Origin: Hymenopellis radicata | Taxonomy: Eukaryota > Basidiomycota > Agaricomycetes > Agaricales > Physalacriaceae | Assembly (NCBI GenBank): GCA_015501595.1 | Contig: JADNRX010000069.1 | Span: forward strand, 123,574-187,573 | Reading direction: 5' to 3' | DNA: 64,000 nt | In this document: in pieces, positions 55,940 to 64,000 of the stretch | Position numbering within the stretch: the first letter of the stretch is position 1 | Layout of the letters: every line of letters starts with the position of its first letter | Position numbers and translations under genes: made by a program | Notes under the pieces: generated by a model | Told to the model about the DNA's origin: nothing | Seen by the model: only the letters and a program-made list of their open reading frames with translations | The model's database searches: none

Positions 55940-58071
55940 CTACCACGACGCCTTGATCAAATCCGCCGCCTTCTCCGCAATCCCATACAGCGTAGCAGAC
56001 AGATGCGCGCTGACCTGGGTGGGCATAACACTCGCGTCAACCACGCGCACGTTGGCAGTTCCATACACCTTCAAGTCCGCGCCGACGACACCGCCGAGAT
56101 CCTTCCTCATCATCGCAAGCGAGCCGACGGGGTGGGCGACCGCTGCGAAGCCGTTGGAGACCCAGTTGCGCCAGCTGTCGTCCGAACCGTCGACTGCCGA
56201 ACCGGGAATGGTCTCCCCAGTAGAGAGAGTGCTGATCGGAGGAGAGGTCAGGATCTTGCGGGCGAGCTTGCATGCAGCGATTTGAACATCGAGATCCCAG
56301 TCAACGGAGAAGTAGTTGACGGTAACGGCAGGTTGAGTGAAGGGATCGGCTGACGTGATTTGGACGTTTCCTCGGCTGAAGGGAAGGAGTTGCCACAAGT
56401 CGATACCAAGATCGCTGGAAAGAGGTTAGCTGATTCGAAGGCTGGCTAAAGTTTCGACTCACTCGGGATATCCGCTGTCGAAGAAGAGCTCTGCGACGGG
56501 GGCTAGACGAGGCGTCAGTCGGAAGCTAGACAAAAGCGGTGGTAGGCGACGACTAACCATTGCCGTTCATGATCAGATCAGCCTGGATACCGAAGATGGA
56601 TTCCAGTGCTTCCTGGCTGACACCAGCGCTCGCTTGACTCGCGGCCCACGAGCTCAAGTTGTCCTGGATCTTGCTAATCGAAGCCTGCGCGTCGTCTCCG
56701 AAGACTTGATAGATGTTCGGGTACGCGATAGCGTCAGAAGGACCTTGCCCTCCATAGTCGTATCCGTTGCCGTGGGCACCGAGAGAGTTCATGGTCTGCT
56801 CTTGAAGGTGCTTGCCCACTTGCTTGAGCTCAAGCTGAGTGGTGATACCGAGAGGGGAGAGCACATCCGAGTCGCCGATTCCAGATAGCTGGAGGAGCGC
56901 AGGAGATTGGATGGCGCCCGCAGCGACAATAACCTCTCGGTTGGCGGTCGCGGTGTACTTAGTGGTGGATCCCTCACGTTGGAACTCGACGCCTGAAGCA
57001 GTGAGTGGGCTACTTCCTTCCTTCCAGTTGATCTTGGTGACCTATCATGACGTTAGATCAAAGCCTATAAGACCTAAAATAAATTGACACACATGGTAGG
57101 TCGTCAAGGTGAGCCAGTTTGTCCTCATGTCCTCAACGGGGGTAAGGTAAGCCTGGCAAGAGGAAGAACGATGGTCGCCGTCGTGCCAGTCAAGTGTCTG
57201 TGCTAAGATTTAATATTGTAACGAACGGAGTGAAAGTAGAGCGCGTACCAAGGGCGTAATAGATACGCAGTTGGCCCCACCGCCATTGGTATCAGCAGAG
57301 TGCTCGATACCGGTCAGGTTCACGATAGTCTCGACGAAACTACCCTGCTGAGGTCCACCGTACATGAGATCGGGATATGTAACTTGAACGGGTCCGCTGG
57401 TGCCATGATAATCGGGATTGGATTGAGCCCCCTTTGCCTTTTGCTGATCATTTGGTGCGGAGAACGTTTCGGACTAAGGAATCAGATGTAAGCTATCACA
57501 AGAGGTATCTGTTATCAGTGTTAATTAACGCACCTTCTTCATGTAAGAGAACATCCCGTTCCAGTCCCATCCAGAATTCGCGTCTGAATCCTCCAACAAA
57601 GAGAGCCAAGCGTCGTATTGAGCGGCCAATCCACGGGTATAATGACCGCCATTGATCGACGTGCTGCCACCAAGGGTTTTTCCACTAAACAACCCGGAAT
57701 CAACATCGTTGCATGTTCATGATAAGAAAAGCTTACCCATGCATGGTCTTCCCTTGGTCAGTGCTCCAAGCCCAGTCCAGCTCAGTGCCAAAGGCTTGAC
57801 TGTACGCGTAAATGTCATAGACGCGAGAGTCATCGCGATCGTCTGCGCCAGCCTCGATCAGCAAAACCGACACGCTCGAATCCTCCGCAAGACGCGCTGC
57901 CACAGTCGTCCCAGCTAACCCCGCCCCAACCACGATATAGTCGAAAGTCTGGCCATTTACTTCACTCGCTCGTGTAGTGACACCATAGGCGCGTTTTCGC
58001 AAAGGAGACGCGGTCGAAGAGCCCAAGAGGACGGCGGTAAATAGGAAAGAGAATGAAATAGACCGCATCAT
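55940..58071 (-). CDS. Secreted GMC oxidoreductase, copy C, intact
   Basis: Seven-exon copy of the gene at 21871-23991, with the same signal peptide, FAD-binding GAGLAGTT motif, GMC signatures and both C-terminal histidine motifs (AHPVGSLAM and QVSAHLSAT). It has scattered coding substitutions (for example GKHLQEQTMNSLGAHGNGYD) and small intron indels. Splice sites are conserved, so it should be functional. It gives the locus two complete GMC genes plus the truncated copy B. Confidence 0.9.
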
Positions 58072-61000
58072 TAAAATAATAATAAGAAGAATGAAGGGAA
58101 TAAGAAAAGGACAAGGTAAGCGCGGTTGCTCTTATGTAGCATTTGATTCCGTGCTACACGAGACGGTATCAGGGTGGACCCGACATCGTTTCATCGCTCC
58201 ACCCTTCCCCGGGTCTTGAAGCCCGGTCTATGATGTAGGGACATGGTCGCGAATGGGGAGGGCGATAAAACTGTCGACTTCTGACAAGTAACTCAGAATC
58301 CTGTGGTGACGGTAGCCGACTTGCCGAGTCAACTGGACTCATTTTCTTGTCGACAGTTTGAATGGCGGGGGACACGGCAGTCCCGAGGTCCTCTCTGAGA
58401 CGAATGAGATGTACGTCGGCCCTCTCATGATGATGCAATGATGATGATGGTCATCCGACGAGTGAGAGACGTGGTCTGGACGACGGACCGTCTGCTCGAA
58501 ACGATCGAAGGAGTAGCTCGGGGACGTGGGAGCCCGCCACTCATAGAAAGCGTTCGCGTCGCGGTCGTAGGAGTTGGCGATGTCGGCTACCTCATGCCCG
58601 ACACAGATACAGGCGCGCTGCAAGCTTGCTGTCAGGAGTGGTCGTGTTCTGGTTGGCGGCGACGACGACGGTGGTGGTGAGGCCGACGGGATCAATTGCT
58701 GCAGGGGTTGATCCGATCGAGGATTGCTTCCTGCCCTCATGTCCTCATGTCCTCCGTCTTCGTGCGCTGTCGTCTACTCACTCTCCGCTGGGGCGCCGTC
58801 GTCTTCGTGCTCTCTGCCGTCTTCTTCTTACTCTCTCTCCTCTTCCAAGTGCGCGCGCCAAGCATGACCCGGTCTTTGGAGGATGCGCTATGGGCTGATA
58901 GCTGGGGCGGTGCGTGCCCATTCCTCTCTGCTTCTGTGTTGACTATTCTTTTGGCGGCAGGTTCGACTCCATCACCCGCCATCGCGTCCACCGCCGCCCA
59001 TCGCCCACGACCAACTCGGCTCCACGCCGCCGCTGGACACTCAAGACCCATTTTTAACGCCTGCGCCGCTCTCTATGGCCACGACCAGCGCTCATACCGT
59101 GCATTCCGCGATCGCGCCGACGTCTCCGATGACCTGGCCGCCAATATCGCCTCCGCCAACATCGTCTCAACCAGTGCTTAGACCCGGATCGCGGTTACAC
59201 GGGCGGCCGTCGACTCGCGACCGCGTTTCTTCTCTTTCCACAACTCTTCGCCATCAAGCCCGACGACCACTTTCCCCTTGTCATCCGACACCTTGGATCG
59301 CGGCGCGACTACTTACGCCGTACGCTGTCTTACACTACCTCTAATTATTTACATACTCTAACCTACACCTGTTCAATCGACTCGTTAGCTATCATCACTC
59401 GTACACGTCGCAGAATACGTTACCTTTTGTTCTATCTAACTAAATAAATTGGTTTTCTCTTTATTTCCGTGCAAAAGTGTCAGTACCCCAAGTCTAAAGC
59501 GAACGAAACGGTTACTAACCTTGCAAGGTCGAAATCCACTCTCTTTCAAGGCTGCTCAACGACGAGTCAAGAGCCGTCGTCCGAAATGCTGTCAAGTTGG
59601 TAAGGCCACGGCTAAGAAGAACGGGCTGAATACTTACCGCCTCATTTTCAAGCACATCCGCCCGCTGTAATCGAATTCCCGTAGGTAACAGATTGCAGGT
59701 AACAAGGAAATGGCAACTCACCTCAGCTGTTCTGAATGGTATCCAAGCGAACGGGACTGTACTGCTGTTAACAGTCAGAAACAACGAAGAGACAGCGTGC
59801 AACACTTAGACTTACTGCTGTGTGGGCCTCGGCTCAAAATCCCGCCAAAGAGATGCGCGGATCCTACAGCGCGAAGCCGAGTCGGAAACGAAACAAGCTG
59901 AGACGAACATGGTCAGAGAAAGAAAGGTAACAACGAGAAGAGGACTTACCGACGAAGACGACAGCCGCGTGAAGAGACACCCTCGACTTGAAGACAGATC
60001 AGTCAACGATACGGAGACAGAAGAGCAACGCGACGTACTAGTCAAGTCTACGACGACTAGTATCAAGACCTGATCAAGCCTCGGTCAATAAGTTTCAAGA
60101 AGACAAGTGGGGAGAGGACTCACAGACGTGCCCGTCACTGAAGTTGAAGGCAGCGTTAACGAAGAGCAAAGGCCTTCGTCCTCATCAAACTCGAAGCTGA
60201 TAACAAGTTAAAAGACATGACGGTGCCGAAGACTTACAGTATATCAACGTTGAGGTCGATATCTGCCGGCGAGATAGTCGGCGTCAGTGAGGGAACAAGA
60301 CGACGAAGAGGAAAGCCAACCTCAGTACACTGTTCAAAGTTGATCCTGAGGTAGGTTAGTAATTGATGCAGCGAAGGAAAGGATGGACATACTTGAAAGT
60401 GAGAACCATGGAGACCGAGACGCGGTTGGCGAGGATAAGCCCGAAGGCGTTGATGTCTTGATGGTGATACAGGACCCGGATCTAAAGGAGAAGTCGTCAA
60501 CATCAAGGTCAATTCATAGAACAGATCAACATACCTTCAAGACAACAACGAGCAACAGTCGAGACGTCGACTGGTGTCGATGTCGACAAAGTAAGTGCAA
60601 TCTAAGCGAGCTTCAAGGCCAGACCGATGAGATTGAAGGCGCGACTGACCAAGGATAAGAACAAGTCTTGATGAACAGTCGAACATAAAGGCAAGTCTAA
60701 CGAACGGTAAGTCAACCAACCAACACGTGTGAAGAAAAGTTCAACATACCCGTGACTTGAGAGCGACGACGCTGACGAGCGCCGCCCCGAGTCCAAGTCC
60801 CATCAAGTCGGATCCGGACATGTTGGCGGGGTCAAGTCGAACATGTTGACGGGGTCGTCCCGCGCTACGAAGCGATCGCATAGATGGCGGCGAGAGCCGT
60901 CAAACAGTCGAATCCCGACGTCCCGACGTCCTGCGGAACGATGAGCCCAAGTTCAACATGACGGTAGGAAGACACCTACCCGGCGGACACGACGATGACC

Positions 61001-62248
61001 TAGCGATCCCGATGAGGGCAGCAAGACGACGTCGAAGAGACGACCGACATCGTGGTCGTAGTGGGAGAGAGGGGCATAGTGGGCGAAGGGAAGAAAGAAA
61101 GTGGGGGATTCCAAGTCCGTGTTGGGTTATATATCCAAAGTTGTCCAAAGCAGATCCAGATCTGCCGGTATCCGAGGAGCGCTAATTCCGGGGGTATGAC
61201 GTCTGCGTTTCCAAGCTATCCATTTGGCTTTTGGGCACCGGATTGAGGAATGTCGAAATTGGCGCCACACGTAAGTTGGTTTTGAGGAATGTTCTTCAAT
61301 TCAAAGCATAAGGAGCCGAACGATGGGGCGGCAGTTCGAGTAATGTTAGGCGAACATCTGCAAGAATTATCAGGCCGTCGATGCGAGATAGAAGCAAATG
61401 AACACACCTCGAAATCCAACAAGTCCCAAATCAAGATTTTGTCAATGCGAAAGGGTTCCCAAAGTCGAACGTTCGCGGATCCATATGGCTGTTGTATCCG
61501 CGTCCTGAGGCATGGTAACGCCGCCACGTAAGAGAAGAAATCGTAACCAAACGAAAGTGGGTTCCTCGGCGCGAACATCAAAATGGTGTCCCAATCACAA
61601 GACCGCGAGGTCTGCGGATCTCGATACGTCTAGAAGAAGGTCTATTAATATAATGAGCCGTCATCCACGAAATGAGGGCACATACCGTTGTTGAATGGGA
61701 ACCCAATTTCGAGTCCGCGTGCTTTGCAGCGAGGTTTGAATTGTCTTGCCAGGGATTTCGCCCTGAATTAAGCGTCCAGAATGTCGTAGCCGCAAGCTCC
61801 TTAACGCCGAGGAGGGATTCTCCATAGAAATGAGGTCCAGATCGAAAAAGGATGGGGGATGGAGGCAAGGAGGAAAGGCCGCGTCACCCTTCCCAGGCTG
61901 TCGGTCCCGACGAGATAAGATTGGGTTCTTGAGGCACACCAGCGCCTCGTCATAGATAGTACAACTCGAATTTACGGAAGCGGAACAAGGAGTGCCCGTC
62001 AGAAGTCGAATAAGACGCGTTTGGCGCGTTGTCGCGCCCCCAGAACCGTCGGGATGTCAGACGAGACTTTGCAAGAGAATATCCCGATACAATAGATGCG
62101 CGCGCAGGATGAGAAAAAGTCAGAATTTATTCGACGCGAGAAATTGAACTCGGCGTGGTGAGGGTATGAGAACAAGTCACGTCGATCGCTCGGGTTTGCC
62201 CGAATAGGAACTTGCGCTCAAACCATCACCTCGCTTGGACACTTCTCA

Positions 62249-62690
62249 ATGACGACGACCTCTGGACTTCCCGCGGACTATTCGGAGGAGTTATGGCACA
62301 CTGGAATAGTGTTGCCGTCGTCAACACAATCGGCACTTTCAGGTAAGCTTTTATTCAGAATGGTTTTCGGCTCACTGCTAATTAGGTTTTCTATATCCTT
62401 CCTCGCGGCGTGTACAAGAAGCTGATACGCACGTAACCAAAGAACCGCGTGTTATGGTGAGTGCCGATCCTTGCGTCAACGTTGAACTTTTTTAACATTC
62501 GAAGCATCATCTCTAGGAACATAGTGCGGCTCTGGAGCACTCCATCTTAAATTTCCAGCTCGTTCTTCTGTCAAATTTTAAATTTCTTAGAGTTCCTGTT
62601 TACTACGACGGCTATTACTACGCTAGGAAGCTTCGCTCGACTTGTATTCTACTGCTTTCTGCGTGTACGGTGCCGAAGCCCCGTCTTTGA
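62249..62690 (+). CDS. Hypothetical protein Z1, unit C copy
   Basis: Copy of the 112-aa three-exon gene at 28191-28632, same splice sites and stop. Function unknown. A base insertion and a deletion occur just downstream of the stop. Confidence 0.4.
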
Positions 62691-64000
62691 ATACCGAAAA
62701 TCAACCGAGTCGTCCCTCCCGACTCAACCCGACTTCATCGCTTATCAGTGTGTTCACGCGACAACCCTCTCCACGACGAGTCACCGGCAACATTCTCGCC
62801 TTACGGCTCGTGTCGTGTCCTGGGCCTTCCCACACCTGCGCCAACTATGATAACTAGTTACTTATTCTACATTACTGTACATCTGTTGCAGTCTCGTTAG
62901 TAGGGTACACTACACCACCAACGGCAGCATACCTTTTGTATCTACAGAGTCAATCAACTGGTTTATCTGCCAAAAACAAGTTAGTAAGTCTACTTAACTT
63001 ACTAGTGACACCAACGAGGACAAAGACAGGGCGTTAGACGACAGCGAAAGCAAGGCTGAAGACGACGTCGAAACACAAGGCTGAATACGACGAAACACTC
63101 TTTGATAGGACAGTCAAGACTAGAAAGACTCGGATGAGTACAGGACACGACGGCGACAAAGATGAACGTACCTGATAGCCTTGACACAACAAGTCAAGAA
63201 GGCAGATTTGAAGACCATGGCAAAGGTCAAGTCGACGCCGATGGTTGAGGAGGCAATCGAAGGTCGAGGTCAAGAGTACTGTCGCGATGGTGAGTACAGA
63301 TCCTAACGACAGCAGCGAAGATGAACTTACCAGCAACGAGTTCTTGTCACGGTTGACGACTCCAAGTGGATACTAATGACACGGATAGCAATCAACAAGC
63401 ACTCTGAACCTGGGAGACCGACCTGACAAGACGATGTTGAAGCCGAGATCCCAGTTGACGGCGTGACGGAAGCCATGGCGATGAGGATGAACGTAGTAGT
63501 GATAGACGTTGAGCTCAACGAGGTTGGAGATGAGGTCGACAATGTTCATCAAGGCGAAGGTAAGATGCACAGCGAAGATAAGGCTGGACGGTAGAAAACT
63601 ATCGAAGTACAATAAGCACAACACGTAGATAGACGAACATAACCAACATACCTCGAATGTAGTCGGCGGATTGAACAGATAGCTGCGACATCTCCAATCA
63701 ACGACGACGAAGGACACGAGAACAAGAAGACTTACGGAGGGTAAGAGGATGAGAGGCCCTGGCAAAGGATTATGTTCAAGTTGAAGGCGGGTCGTCTATG
63801 AACAAGGTTTGCAATCAACAAACAATCCGAACCAAGAAACCCAACGTACCGTGACTTGAAGAATGCGCCAGTCGTCAACCGGGGGCGCGCCGCACAATGT
63901 GCCAAGTCGAACACACTGCCATCAACGGCGGTCGGGGTCGAGGTCCAAGTTGTTGAGTCAAGTCCGAATCCAAGGAGACGGCGGGCATCGTAGCGATAGA

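Larger units (their letters stand above)
50272..64000 (+). mobile_element. Helitron-like unit C (right end outside window)
   Basis: It begins TCTATA directly after the CTAG of unit B. It continues GTTCTATGCTCA, which equals permease coding sequence at about 19816-19827. After a nested 3.6-kb transposon it continues with the permease 3' exons, PNPO, GMC and the shared body. The body (from about 58140) matches unit A to the window edge at 64000, with small private indels, for example near 58240, 58315 and 60250. The 3' end is not visible. Confidence 0.65.

Noticed and set aside
19816..64000. The three similar units could be an assembly or haplotype duplication artefact.
   Set aside because: The units have different left ends, private insertions with clean target duplications, and scattered substitutions. 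These are not expected from one locus assembled three times, although long reads would settle it.

Overview
The window is nuclear DNA from a mushroom-forming basidiomycete (Agaricomycetes). Evidence: dense short GT-AG introns of about 45-65 bp, a DUF6535 gene (a family expanded in Agaricomycetes), an F-box/WD40 tail of the kind common in these fungi, a secreted GMC oxidoreductase, and many small DNA transposons. It has no bacterial features, and I recognised no rRNA, tRNA or CRISPR locus.

Left part (1-18.2 kb): the 5' portion of an ABCC/MRP transporter (minus strand, running off the left edge), a BTB/POZ-like gene, and a DUF6535 membrane-protein gene flanked by two direct copies of an unknown 0.6-0.7 kb repeat. 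The left copy of that repeat is split by a 1,227-bp non-autonomous hAT-like element with an 8-bp target duplication; the right copy preserves the empty site. Then comes a long stretch of weak or decayed coding sequence (10.9-18.1 kb) with one plausible three-exon hypothetical gene.

Core locus (18.2-24 kb): an intact 9-exon amino-acid permease, an intact pyridoxamine-phosphate oxidase and, convergent with it, an intact 7-exon secreted GMC oxidoreductase.

Right part (24-64 kb): a tandem array of three very similar units (A, B, C) of roughly 11.5-16 kb. Units A and B end in the same 3' structure: a CCAAC-AGT-GTTGG hairpin, 9 nt, then CTAG. At both junctions CTAG is followed at once by TCTATA, after which the sequences differ completely. 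This is the signature of head-to-tail Helitrons (3' hairpin plus CTRR, 5' TC). The right ends are conserved while the left ends carry different host-gene pieces. B starts with an F-box/WD40 tail fused to a decapitated GMC gene. C starts with 12 bp of permease, interrupted by a 3.6-kb CACTA-like element, then the permease 3' exons, an intact second PNPO and an intact third GMC gene. No Rep/helicase gene was found, so the units look non-autonomous. The shared body holds two diverged cassettes of intron-bearing gene fragments and diverged tandem modules. B and C were later hit by separate insertions (a TA-flanked MITE, a solo LTR, and the CACTA-like element with a nested MITE), each with an empty site in a sister copy. 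The array has therefore duplicated working metabolic genes and made chimeric ones.
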